Source: Citreicoccus inhibens
Lineage (GTDB): Bacteria > Myxococcota > Myxococcia > Myxococcales > Myxococcaceae
DNA: 64,000 bases
Assembly (NCBI RefSeq): GCF_019039035.1
Contig: NZ_JAHNZT010000005.1
Location: 329,360-393,359 of the forward strand
Direction of reading: 5' to 3'
In this document: piece after piece, positions 29,034 to 37,400 of the stretch
Position numbering within the stretch: position 1 is the first letter of the stretch
Layout of the letters: every line of letters starts with the position of its first letter
Notes under the pieces: generated by a model
The model's database searches: none
What the model was told of the DNA's origin: nothing
The model's input: only the letters and a program-made list of their open reading frames with translations
Made by a program: the position numbers and the translations under genes

Positions 29034-31175
29034 GTGTCGCAGGAGCAGCGCGAGACAGGGCGCTTCGAGTCGTCCGGCGATAGGCCGGAGCCTTTTTGCA
29101 CGGGCTGTGCGCGCGCTGTCGCGCCTGATGCCTTGAATGAGCCCGCGGCGCGAGTTCGCGCCCACTTATCCTCGGCGCTGCTGCGCGAGGTCATCTTCGA
29201 ACTGGATGGCGACGGGCGGCTGGGCTTCGTCGGCATTCCCTGGGAGCACCTGGTGGGCTCGCCCGCGGCGCTCTGGCAGGGCCGGCCGCTGGTGGAGATT
29301 TTCGACCCGGAGGACCGCGACACGGCGCGCGCGTTGCTGGAGGCGGCGCGCACGCGCGCCCCGCTGCCGGTGCGCCGCGAGCTGCGCCTGGACGGCGGCG
29401 TGGGCGTGCGCTGGGTGGAGCTGTCCGCCACGGGCGTGCCCGGGGGCGCGGGCGACGTGGTGGGCACCCTGGTGGATGTCACCGCGCGCCGCCGCGCCGA
29501 GGACGCCGCCACCACCCGAGAGCGCTACCTGGAGGCCGTGGTGGAGGTGCAGCGGCGCCTGCTCGCGCCCGAGCCCTCCGGCGCGCTGTATGACGCCATC
29601 CTGGAGCCGCTGGGCCAGGTCTCCGGGGCCAGCCGGGCCTATGTCTTCGAGTTCCACCGCGACAACCAGGGCCGCCTGCTCCAGTCCCAGCGCGCCGAGT
29701 GGTGCGCCCCGGGCATCTCGCGCGAGCTGGACAATCCGGACACGCAGAACTTCCCCGTGGACGAGTCCTTCCGCGCCGAGCAGTCCGTGCGGCTGTGGCG
29801 CGGCGAGGCGGTGCAGGGCGTGCCCTGGGACTTCGCGCCCGGCATCGCGCCGGTGTTGGCGGAGCAGGGCATTCAATCGCTGCTGATTCTACCCCTGTGG
29901 GTGCACGGCGAGCTGTTTGGCTTCATCGGCTTTGACAACTGCGACGGCGGGCGCGCGTGGTCGCCCATGGAGGTCAACCTCCTGTCCGGCGCGGCCGGCG
30001 CGCTGTCGCTGGCCCTGGAGCAGCGTACCGCGGACGCGTTGCGCGTGCGCACCGAGGCCACCCTGCGCCGGACCGAAGCGGGCTTCCACCTGCTCATCGA
30101 GGGCTTCCCGGATCCGGTGGTCGTGCACGCGGCGGGCGGTACGCTCTTGTCCGCCAATCCGGCCATGGTGCTCTACCTGGGCTATCAGGATCCGGCGGAG
30201 CTACTCGGCCGCAACCTGCTGGAGCTGGTGCGCCCCGAGGACCGCGAGGCGGCGCGGCGCCACTTGAGCGAGGCGCAGGACGGCTCGCTGGCGGCCCGCG
30301 CGCAGGAAGTGCCGCTGCAGTGCCGGGATGGCTCGGTGGTGGTGGCGGACCTGGTGACGCTGGGCGTGCTCTTCGACGGCGCGCCCGCTCGCGTCACCGT
30401 CGCGCGCGACTTCACCGAGCGCAAGCGCGTGCAGGCCCAGCTCATGCTGGGGGACCGCATGGCCTCCATGGGCATGCTCGCGGCGGGCATCGCGCACGAG
30501 CTGAACAACCCGCTGGCCTACGTGCTGTCCAACCTGGAGTTCCTCAACCGGGCCCTCGGGGGACTTCCCCGCGCGCTGGCGGTGGAGGACCTGGTGGAGT
30601 GCCGCCAGGTGCTGGACGACGCGCGCGACGGCGCCGAGCGCATGCGGCAGATTGTCCGCCAGCTCAAGGTCTTCTCGCGCGTGGACGACGCGCACGAGGA
30701 GCCGGTGGACGTGCACCGCGTGCTGGACTCGGTGACGCAGATGGCGGCCAGCGAGATTCGCCCGCGCGCGCGGCTGGTGAAGGAGTACGGCGCGGTGCCG
30801 CCCGTGCGGGGCAACGAGGGCAAGCTGTTCCAGGTGTTCCTCAACCTCGTCATCAACGCGGCGCACTCCATCGACGAGGGGCGGATGGAGGCGAACGAGA
30901 TTCGCCTCGTCACCCGCGAGGACGCGCAGGGCCGGGTGCTGGTGGACGTGCGCGACACGGGCCGGGGCATCGCGCCCGAGCACCTGCGCCGCATCTTCGA
31001 CCCCTTCTTCACCACCAAGGCCCCGGGGTTGGGCACGGGCCTGGGCCTGTCCATCTGCGACACCATCGTCCGCGCGTTGGGCGGCCTCATCACGGTGGAG
31101 TCCGCGCTCGGAGTGGGCACGACTTTCCGCGTGGTGCTGGAGTCCGCCGCGTCTCACGCCGTGCGCGTGGCGTAG
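29034..31175 (+). CDS. PAS-GAF-PAS sensor histidine kinase
   Basis: Start GTG 29034 (GGGGAGGAG nine bases upstream) is preferred over an earlier in-frame start, giving 713 residues. A first PAS-like domain (about 50-160, ending VGTLVDVTARRRAED) is followed by a GAF domain (about 175-345; FPVDESFRAEQSVRLW, LLILPLWVHGELFGFIGFD), a second PAS (about 355-465, ending VTVARDFTERKR), the phosphoacceptor helix with His488 in GIAHELNNPLAYV, and the ATPase (N box LNLVINAAHS, DTGRGIAPEHLRRIFDPFFTTK, GTGLGLSIC). It has no transmembrane helix, so it is cytoplasmic, and no receiver domain, so its partner regulator lies elsewhere. Myxobacteria use many such orphans. The secreted ceramidase gene follows by 153 bases, with no evidence of linkage. 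Confidence 0.92.
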   Translation: MSQEQRETGRFESSGDRPEPFCTGCARAVAPDALNEPAARVRAHLSSALLREVIFELDGDGRLGFVGIPWEHLVGSPAALWQGRPLVEIFDPEDRDTARALLEAARTRAPLPVRRELRLDGGVGVRWVELSATGVPGGAGDVVGTLVDVTARRRAEDAATTRERYLEAVVEVQRRLLAPEPSGALYDAILEPLGQVSGASRAYVFEFHRDNQGRLLQSQRAEWCAPGISRELDNPDTQNFPVDESFRAEQSVRLWRGEAVQGVPWDFAPGIAPVLAEQGIQSLLILPLWVHGELFGFIGFDNCDGGRAWSPMEVNLLSGAAGALSLALEQRTADALRVRTEATLRRTEAGFHLLIEGFPDPVVVHAAGGTLLSANPAMVLYLGYQDPAELLGRNLLELVRPEDREAARRHLSEAQDGSLAARAQEVPLQCRDGSVVVADLVTLGVLFDGAPARVTVARDFTERKRVQAQLMLGDRMASMGMLAAGIAHELNNPLAYVLSNLEFLNRALGGLPRALAVEDLVECRQVLDDARDGAERMRQIVRQLKVFSRVDDAHEEPVDVHRVLDSVTQMAASEIRPRARLVKEYGAVPPVRGNEGKLFQVFLNLVINAAHSIDEGRMEANEIRLVTREDAQGRVLVDVRDTGRGIAPEHLRRIFDPFFTTKAPGLGTGLGLSICDTIVRALGGLITVESALGVGTTFRVVLESAASHAVRVA

Positions 31176-31328
31176 CCGTCACCCGCGGTCGCACCGGGGC
31201 CGCGCCCTCGGGGGCCGGGTCATTGTGACGCTCACGACGCGTGGCGCGCGCGCCCCTGTCCGAGCAGATCCTCCGTGGCCACCTTCGCGTGCGACGAAGG
31301 GGCCGTCCCCCTGGCCCCGGAGGATGCC

Positions 31329-33386
31329 ATGCGCACACACTTCGTCGGACTCTGCCCGGCGCTCAGTCTCCTGCTCTGCGGGCTGGCGGCCGTGAGCCAT
31401 GCCGCGCCGCTCACGTCGTCGGGCCCCGCGGAGTCGCCGTGCGCGGGCTCGACGCAGTTCCTCGTGGGCGCCGCCCTCTCCGACATCACCGGCCCGGCCG
31501 CGGAGGTGGGGATGATGGGCTACGCGCAGGTGGCCCAGAAGACGGCGGGCATCCACATCCGCCTGCGCTCTCGCGCGTTCGTCATCGCGTCGCCGTGCAA
31601 TGGCAAGCGCGTGGTGTTCGTCAGCGCGGACCTGGGGATGGTGTTCCAGGCGGTGAAGCAGCAAGTGGTGGAGCGGCTGCGCGCGCGCTTCGGGGACCTG
31701 TACACGGAGGACAACGTCCTCTTGAGCGCCACGCACACGCATTCGGGGCCGGGTGGCTACTCGCACTACACGCTCTACAACCTCACCACGTTCGGCTTCG
31801 TGCCGCAGAACTTCGAGGCCATCGTCTCGGGCATCGTGGACTCCATCTCCCGCGCGCACGCGCGGCTGGCCCCCGGCACGCTGCGGCTGGCGGCGGGGGA
31901 GTTGCTCGGGGCCAGTCGCAACCGCTCCCCGCTGGCCTACCAGCTCAACCCGCCCGAGGAGCGCGAGCGCTACACCACGGATGTGGACACGCGCATGACG
32001 CTGCTGCGCCTGACGCGGACGGACGGCAAGGAGGTGGGGCTCATCGACTGGTTCGCCGTGCACGCCACGTCCATGGGCAACGAGAACCACTTCATCAGCG
32101 GGGACAACAAGGGGCTGGCCTCGTACCTCTTCGAGTTGGAGCGAGGCACGCGCTACACGCCGGACTCGGACTCGTTCGTCGCCGCGTTCGCCAACGCCAA
32201 CGAAGGAGACTCCTCGCCCAACGTGCTGGGCGGCACCCACGGTGGTGGCGCGGACGACTTCGAGGACACGGAGCTGTCCGCGCGCAAGCAGCACGACTTC
32301 GCCTTGCGGCTGTGGCTGGAGGCGCGCACGCCCGTCACCGGAGGCGTGGACTACCGGCACGTGCACGTGAAGATGGATGCGGTGGACGTGGCGCCAGCGT
32401 TCGCGGATGGCACGCCGCATCGCACGTGTCCGGCCGCCATCGGGCTGTCCATGCTCGCGGGCGCCGAGGACGGCCCGGGCTTCGGCAGCGAGGGCGCGTC
32501 CTGCGCCACCGTGCACGCGCTGTGGAGTCAGTTCACCTGCGCGGCCGTGACCACGCCCTGTCAGGCGGAGAAGCCCATCGTGTTGGAGATGGGCAGCATG
32601 CGGCCCTACCCCTGGACGCCCGAGGTGTTGCCCTTGCAGTTGGTCACCTTGGGCAACGTGGCGCTGGTGGCGGTGCCTTTCGAGCTGACGACCATGTCGG
32701 GACGCCGGCTGCGACAGACGGTGGCGGCGCGGCTGGCTCCGATGGGAGTGACCGAGGTCGTCATCGCGGGGTTGTCGAACGCGTACTCGGGCTACGTCGC
32801 CACGCGGGAGGAGTACGCGCGGCAGGACTACGAGGGCGCCTCCACGCACTTTGGCCCGTGGACGCTGGCGGCCTTGCAGCAGGGCTTTGACGGGCTGGCC
32901 TCCGCGCTGCGCGACAGCCGGACGCTGGCGCCCGGGCCCACGCCGCGCGACCTGCGCGCCGCGGTGGTGGGGCTCCAGCCCGGGGTGATGTTCGACGACA
33001 AGCTCCTGTGGGTGGACTTCGGTCAGGTCATCACGGATGCGAAGCCCGCCGCGACGCGGGGAGACACGGTGACCGTCACGTTCTGGGGCGGCCACCCGCG
33101 CAACGACCTGAAGCTCGGTGGCACGTACATGCGGGTGCAGCGCCGCATGTATGACGGCACCTGGGTGGACGTGGCCTATGACTGGGATTGGGAGACGAAG
33201 TACCACTGGGAACGCGAGAACTGCGTGCCCACGCTGGGCTGCTCCCGCGTCACCGTGAGTTGGCGCATCCCCCTCGACACGGCGCCGGGCATCTACCGGC
33301 TCATGCACGAGGGGGATTGGAAGTCGGGATGGGACGGGCGCGTGCGGCCCTACACCGGCACGTCCCGCTCGTTCACCGTGCGCTGA
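31329..33386 (+). CDS. Secreted neutral ceramidase
   Basis: A 685-residue protein; ATG 31329 gives a signal peptide (MRTHFVGLCPALSLLLCGLAAVSHA), unlike the start 18 codons earlier. The zinc motif THTHSGPGGYS (His136/138) and the later VHATSMGNENHFISGDNKG (His245) match neutral ceramidase. The catalytic serine lies in NEGDSSPN (Ser296 by alignment with the family GDxSPN). Residues 560-685 are a beta-sandwich-like C-terminal domain (WGGHPRNDLKLGGTYMRVQRR, SWRIPLDTAPGIYRLMHEGDW). The enzyme hydrolyses the amide of ceramide to sphingosine and fatty acid. Myxobacteria may use it on prey, host or their own sphingolipid-like lipids. It follows a sensor kinase and is convergent with a collagen-like protein gene four bases away. 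Confidence 0.93.
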   Translation: MRTHFVGLCPALSLLLCGLAAVSHAAPLTSSGPAESPCAGSTQFLVGAALSDITGPAAEVGMMGYAQVAQKTAGIHIRLRSRAFVIASPCNGKRVVFVSADLGMVFQAVKQQVVERLRARFGDLYTEDNVLLSATHTHSGPGGYSHYTLYNLTTFGFVPQNFEAIVSGIVDSISRAHARLAPGTLRLAAGELLGASRNRSPLAYQLNPPEERERYTTDVDTRMTLLRLTRTDGKEVGLIDWFAVHATSMGNENHFISGDNKGLASYLFELERGTRYTPDSDSFVAAFANANEGDSSPNVLGGTHGGGADDFEDTELSARKQHDFALRLWLEARTPVTGGVDYRHVHVKMDAVDVAPAFADGTPHRTCPAAIGLSMLAGAEDGPGFGSEGASCATVHALWSQFTCAAVTTPCQAEKPIVLEMGSMRPYPWTPEVLPLQLVTLGNVALVAVPFELTTMSGRRLRQTVAARLAPMGVTEVVIAGLSNAYSGYVATREEYARQDYEGASTHFGPWTLAALQQGFDGLASALRDSRTLAPGPTPRDLRAAVVGLQPGVMFDDKLLWVDFGQVITDAKPAATRGDTVTVTFWGGHPRNDLKLGGTYMRVQRRMYDGTWVDVAYDWDWETKYHWERENCVPTLGCSRVTVSWRIPLDTAPGIYRLMHEGDWKSGWDGRVRPYTGTSRSFTVR

Positions 33387-33389
33387 GCC

Positions 33390-34550
33390 TCAGGGCTCGC
33401 ACAGACAGCAGATGCCGTCGGTGCCCAGGTACTCGCAATACATGACGGTCCCTTGGTTGGATGTGATTTGACAGCCATCGGGATTGGAGAGGGTCTGGGC
33501 CTTCACGCCGGCCTTTCCGCAGTAGGTGGCGCAGCTTGCGCCAGCCGGGGCGGCGGGGAGCTGCTTGCAGACCGCGAAGCGGCCGAACGCGTCGGGGGAG
33601 TCCGAACCCCGCTGGCCCGGAGGGCCCTGGTTGCCGATAGGCCCCTCGGCACCATTGTGGCCATCCGCGCCGCGGGGCCCATCCGGTCCTTGGGGGCCCT
33701 CGGGTCCCTGGAGGGGGACCTGCGCGCCGTTGACGAAGACGTCGCCGGTGTTGGCCACGCGGAACCGGGCCGAGCCCCCTACGACGCTGGAGGCGCGCAG
33801 CAGGTCACCTCCGCCCGTGTTGATGAACAGTCCTCCCGTGCCCGCGGCGGAGGCGGCGCGGCCCTCGATGCCCGCGGCGGCGCCGGAGGTCGCGCTGGCG
33901 CTGGCGAGGACGGCCTTGCCCGCGGTGCTGGGCGTGGTGACGCTGACGATGGGCCGGGTCGTCGTCGTGGACGCGCTGGAGAAGGTGGCCGCGGACGCCA
34001 ACCCGTTGCCAATCACGTTGAGCGCCGGCTGGTCTCCGATGGGAAGGCCCAGGTCGCTGTGGGCCTGGTCTCCCACGAGGGTGAGGCTGGGCGCGTCGCT
34101 GGTACCCACGACGCTGGCGAGCGGTGCCAGCGTCAGCGCGAAGGCGGAGGCATGCAGGGGCGTGCGAGTGCCCACCTCCGCGGTGCCCCCGTTGGGCAGG
34201 AACGCGACATAGACATTGGCGCGCCCCGCGAGGACGTTGGGAGCGATGCCTCCGCTGGTGTTGGCCCCCAACTTGACGGCGAAGGTCTGTGACGTGACCA
34301 CGACGGACTGCGTCTCCTGGAAGAGGACGCTGCCCGCGCCCACCGTGGGCGAGTCATACAGGCGAAAGACGAGCGAGACGGTGCCATTGGCCTGTCCGGG
34401 GTAGCTCCCGGAGAAGGGCACCATGTTGGCGTTGGACAGGGTGAAGGGGGGCGGCGTGGTCGTTCCGCCTCCCGGGTCGCCGGAGGCGGCGAGCGCAGGG
34501 GGGGCGAGGACCAGTCCGAGTCCGAGGATGAAGGCGCGAGAGAGTCTCAT
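33390..34550 (-). CDS. Secreted collagen-like, C-terminally Cys-rich protein (copy 1)
   Basis: A 386-residue exported protein with signal peptide MRLSRAFILGLGLVLAPPALA. After a Pro/Thr stretch comes a beta-rich domain (about 45-270; SLVFRLYDSPTVGAGSVLFQ, VKLGANTSGGIAP, NVYVAFLPNGG), then 12 consecutive Gly-X-Y triplets (GPE GPQ GPD through GQR GSD, about 281-316), and a terminal Cys-rich knot with eight Cys ending in ICCLCEP. Collagen-like stalks with globular heads typically trimerise into surface fibres. Copy 2 lies directly upstream with the same architecture and strong similarity, pointing to tandem duplication. Whether it is secreted or surface-attached is not visible: it has no anchor, sortase or lipobox signal. 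The function is unknown; adhesion or an exopolymer matrix is possible. Confidence 0.85.
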   Translation of the reverse strand: MRLSRAFILGLGLVLAPPALAASGDPGGGTTTPPPFTLSNANMVPFSGSYPGQANGTVSLVFRLYDSPTVGAGSVLFQETQSVVVTSQTFAVKLGANTSGGIAPNVLAGRANVYVAFLPNGGTAEVGTRTPLHASAFALTLAPLASVVGTSDAPSLTLVGDQAHSDLGLPIGDQPALNVIGNGLASAATFSSASTTTTRPIVSVTTPSTAGKAVLASASATSGAAAGIEGRAASAAGTGGLFINTGGGDLLRASSVVGGSARFRVANTGDVFVNGAQVPLQGPEGPQGPDGPRGADGHNGAEGPIGNQGPPGQRGSDSPDAFGRFAVCKQLPAAPAGASCATYCGKAGVKAQTLSNPDGCQITSNQGTVMYCEYLGTDGICCLCEP

Positions 34551-34574
34551 GACATTCCTCCGTGGGACGCGGAC

Positions 34575-35717
34575 TCACTGCCGGCAGATGCAGCAGCCGC
34601 CGTTGGTGCCGGCGTATTCGCAGCCCGTGGTGTTGGGGAGGGCGACGTGGCAGTAGCCCTGCATGGCCGCCATCACGGCGCCCAGGTTTCCGCAGGCCAC
34701 GCCACAGGCCGACGGCGCGTTGTCGACGCATGCGGCGAAGATGCTGCTGAAGCCTGAGGGGCCCGGTCCGCCCGGCGGGCCATCCTTGCCCTTCGCGCCG
34801 TCGGCGCCATCGGCGCCGTTGCCGCCCGGCTTGCCCTCGTGGCCCGGGGGACCGGGCAGTCCAATCTGGGTCCCGTTGACGAAGACATCGCCGCTGTTGG
34901 TGACGCGGAAGGCGGGCGTGCCGCCCACGGTGGTTCCTGCCTGGAGCAGGTCGCCACCGCCCGTGTTGACGAAGAGGCCGCCCGTGCCGCTGGCGGAGGC
35001 GGAGCGCCCCTCGACACCCGCGGTGGCGCCGGAGGTGGCCGTGGCGTGGGCGAGCAGCGCGCGTCCCTGGGTGCTGGCCGTGGTGGCGCTCACCGTGGGC
35101 TTGGTCGCGGTCGTGGATGTGCTGGCGAAGGTGGCGGCGGAGGCGCCCGCGGCGTTCTCCGTGACCGAGAGGGCCGGGCTGAGGCCGGTGGGGATGCCCG
35201 TGGCGCCATAGGCCTGGTCTCCCACCAGCTCCAGGGTGGGCGCGCTGCTCTGTCCCGCGACGGTCGCGCCCGGCGCCAGCGTGAGGGCGAAGGCCGCGGC
35301 GTTGAGCGGTGTGCGAGTGCCAATCTCCGTGGTGCTGCCGTTGAGGGTGAACGCGACGTAGACGTTGGAGAACCCCGCCAGGGCCGCCGGCTCGATGCCG
35401 CCGCTGGTGTTGGCGCCCAGCTTCACGGTGAACGCCTGAGAGGCCACCGTGACGGATTGCGTCTCCTGGAAGAGGACGCTGCCTGAGCCCACCGTGGGGC
35501 TGTCATACAGCCGGAACGTCAGGCTGACGCTGCCATTGGCCTGTCCGGCGATGGTGCCGGAGAAGGGAAGCTGGTTGGCGTGGGAGATGGTGATGGGGGG
35601 CTGGGTGGTGCCGCCTCCCGTACCGCCTCCCGAGGCCGCGAACACCGGCGCGGCGAAGGTGAGACCGAGTCCGAGAAAAGGCACGACGAGGTACCGCGGT
35701 AGCATCCGCGACGTCAT
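34575..35717 (-). CDS. Secreted collagen-like, C-terminally Cys-rich protein (copy 2)
   Basis: A 380-residue paralogue of copy 1. ATG 35717 is chosen because it opens directly into a signal peptide (MTSRMLPRYLVVPFLGLGLTFAAPVFA); the frame extends upstream to 35831. The beta domain keeps SLTFRLYDSPTVGSGSVLFQE, VKLGANTSGGIEP and NVYVAF, and also has 12 Gly-X-Y triplets (GLP GPP GHE through GGP GPS), but these are less regular and Asp/Lys-rich, a hint that electrostatic pairing between the two copies could make heterotrimers (inference). The Cys-rich end has CCICRQ. Copy 1 starts 24 bases downstream, so both are probably one transcript. The Ser/Thr kinase-PilZ gene lies upstream on the same strand. 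Confidence 0.83.
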   Translation of the reverse strand: MTSRMLPRYLVVPFLGLGLTFAAPVFAASGGGTGGGTTQPPITISHANQLPFSGTIAGQANGSVSLTFRLYDSPTVGSGSVLFQETQSVTVASQAFTVKLGANTSGGIEPAALAGFSNVYVAFTLNGSTTEIGTRTPLNAAAFALTLAPGATVAGQSSAPTLELVGDQAYGATGIPTGLSPALSVTENAAGASAATFASTSTTATKPTVSATTASTQGRALLAHATATSGATAGVEGRSASASGTGGLFVNTGGGDLLQAGTTVGGTPAFRVTNSGDVFVNGTQIGLPGPPGHEGKPGGNGADGADGAKGKDGPPGGPGPSGFSSIFAACVDNAPSACGVACGNLGAVMAAMQGYCHVALPNTTGCEYAGTNGGCCICRQ

Positions 35718-35843
35718 TGATGTGGCTCCAGGGATGGACTGCGGTGGGGGTACGGAATCCCTCCGAAATCTTCCCGGAACCCAATCCATTGCTTGCACGG
35801 TGGAGGGTTTCGGCGCGCGAGTCCCTCCCATCCGGAATGGCTG

Positions 35844-37235
35844 TCAGGGCCTCGCCTCGCGCGCCCGGCCTCGCATGAGGGAGCCGGGGCGGGGTGTGCG
35901 CGCGCGGTGGATGAGCGTGCGCAGGTGCTCGGAGGGATTGATGAATTGCACGCCCACGCCCGAGGACATGCCCCACGCTCGCGCCTGGCGCGCGTCCACG
36001 TGGCGCACCACCTCTCCGGCGCAGGGCACCTCCTCGCCCTCCAGCAGGAGCGTGAACTCCAGGCGGGTGAACAGCAGCGGGAAGGGCTCGGCGCAGCACA
36101 TGAAGAGGCCGCCCTTGCTGAGCGCCGTGCAGGCCACGTCCACCGCGCCGGGGCCGGTGGGGCGGCTCACCCGGGCGCTCCACGTGAGCGGAGGCGTCAG
36201 CAGTGACGGGGTGTCCATGAGCATGTCGGCCTCGGGGAGGTGGGTGGAGGAAGCAGGGTCCTGGGCCGCGGCGAGCAGTGCGTGCTTGAAGTCGAGCGCC
36301 GAGTCGAACCGGTCCTCGGGCCGGCGCGCCAACGCGCGCAGCAGGGCATGGGACAGCGCCTCGGAGACCTGGGGCGCCAGCTCGTGCGGGGCCAGCGGCG
36401 CCACCGGACCGGTGGCCAGCATCAGCTCCGCCATCTGCCCACGCTCGAAGGGAAGCTGGCCCGTGGCCATGTAGTAGGCGGTGACGGCGAGCGCGTAGAT
36501 GTCCGCGCGCCCATCCACGGGTTGGCCCGCCCACTGCTCCGGCGCCATGTACGCGGGCGTTCCCAGCACCATGCCCGCGGCCGTCTCGTCTCCGGCCGAC
36601 GCGCGCCGCGCCTTGGCCACGCCGAAGTCGAGCACCTTCAGCGCGGGAGGCGCCTGGGCCTGCGTCACGACGAAGAGGTTGTCGGGCTTGAGGTCGCGGT
36701 GCACCACGCCCTGCCGGTGGGCCGCATCCAGCGCGTCACACGCCTGCGCGAGCAACGGCACCAGCGCCGCGGCCGGCATGGGCCGCGCGCACTGAGACAG
36801 CGGCACACCCTCCAGGTACTCCATGACGAAGTAGTGGATGCCGCCCGGCTCCTCGCTGATGTCGAAGATGCGGACGATGTTGGGGTGCCCCACCACGTTG
36901 ACCGTGCGGGCCTCCGCGTAGAAGCGCGCGCACAGCCATTCGTCCGAGCTCAGGTGCGGGTGCATCACCTTCACCGCCACCCGCGCGCCGATGAGCGTCT
37001 GCTCGCCCAGATAGACCGCGCCCATCCCGCCCACGCCCAGTCGCCGCACCAGCCGGTAGTGCCCGAGCGTGCGGCCGGTCAGGTCCACCGGCTCCGGTGT
37101 CGGCTCGGTCGCGGGCGAGGCGGATGCAGGCGGCGCCTCGGCGGACACGGGTGCGCTCGCGCCGACCTGAGGCCACGCCACGTGGCTGCACACCACGTCC
37201 TCGGCATGCTCGGACAGACACAGTTCGCAGTGCAT
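35844..37235 (-). CDS. Ser/Thr protein kinase with C-terminal PilZ-like domain
   Basis: A 463-residue protein; ATG 37235 with GGGGGGACC immediately upstream. The first 20 residues hold a zinc-ribbon-like CELC...C pattern (Cys3, Cys6, Cys16). The kinase domain (about 57-325) has GVGGMGAVY, Lys89 in VAVKV, HRDLKPDN (Asp181), DFG (203-205) and GTPAYMAPEQW. No transmembrane helix is seen. From about 352 to 446 a PilZ-like domain follows (ACTALSKGGLFMC, FTLLLEGEEVPCAGEVVRHVDARQARAWGMSSGVGVQF). PilZ domains bind cyclic di-GMP through RxxxR and D/NxSxxG; here ALSKGG fits the second motif loosely and only RxxR precedes it, so binding is uncertain. This kinase-PilZ fusion seems typical of myxobacteria. 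It lies upstream of the collagen-like genes on the same strand. Confidence 0.88.
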   Translation of the reverse strand: MHCELCLSEHAEDVVCSHVAWPQVGASAPVSAEAPPASASPATEPTPEPVDLTGRTLGHYRLVRRLGVGGMGAVYLGEQTLIGARVAVKVMHPHLSSDEWLCARFYAEARTVNVVGHPNIVRIFDISEEPGGIHYFVMEYLEGVPLSQCARPMPAAALVPLLAQACDALDAAHRQGVVHRDLKPDNLFVVTQAQAPPALKVLDFGVAKARRASAGDETAAGMVLGTPAYMAPEQWAGQPVDGRADIYALAVTAYYMATGQLPFERGQMAELMLATGPVAPLAPHELAPQVSEALSHALLRALARRPEDRFDSALDFKHALLAAAQDPASSTHLPEADMLMDTPSLLTPPLTWSARVSRPTGPGAVDVACTALSKGGLFMCCAEPFPLLFTRLEFTLLLEGEEVPCAGEVVRHVDARQARAWGMSSGVGVQFINPSEHLRTLIHRARTPRPGSLMRGRAREARP

Positions 37236-37382
37236 GGTCCCCCCGAGCAGACACCAGGACACGCGAACCCAGGTGCATCCACGGGTTGCGTACCGTCGTT
37301 CTCTAGACCGCGCGCGGGGCGGAGCGCGGCCGGCCCGCGGTCGCAGTCGAGAGTTCGCGGGATTGCGATGACGAATACCGCA

Positions 37383-37399
37383 CACCCCTCCGGGGGGTG
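37383..37399 (-). terminator. Short C/G hairpin at end of ligase gene
   Basis: CACCCC and GGGGTG around a 5-base loop, immediately beyond the DNA ligase stop on the minus strand. No T-tract follows, so the assignment is tentative. Confidence 0.3.
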
Positions 37400-37400
37400 C

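Noticed and set aside
33663..33710. Short tandem DNA repeats in the collagen genes as a satellite
   Set aside because: Periodicity is explained by Gly-X-Y coding triplets.
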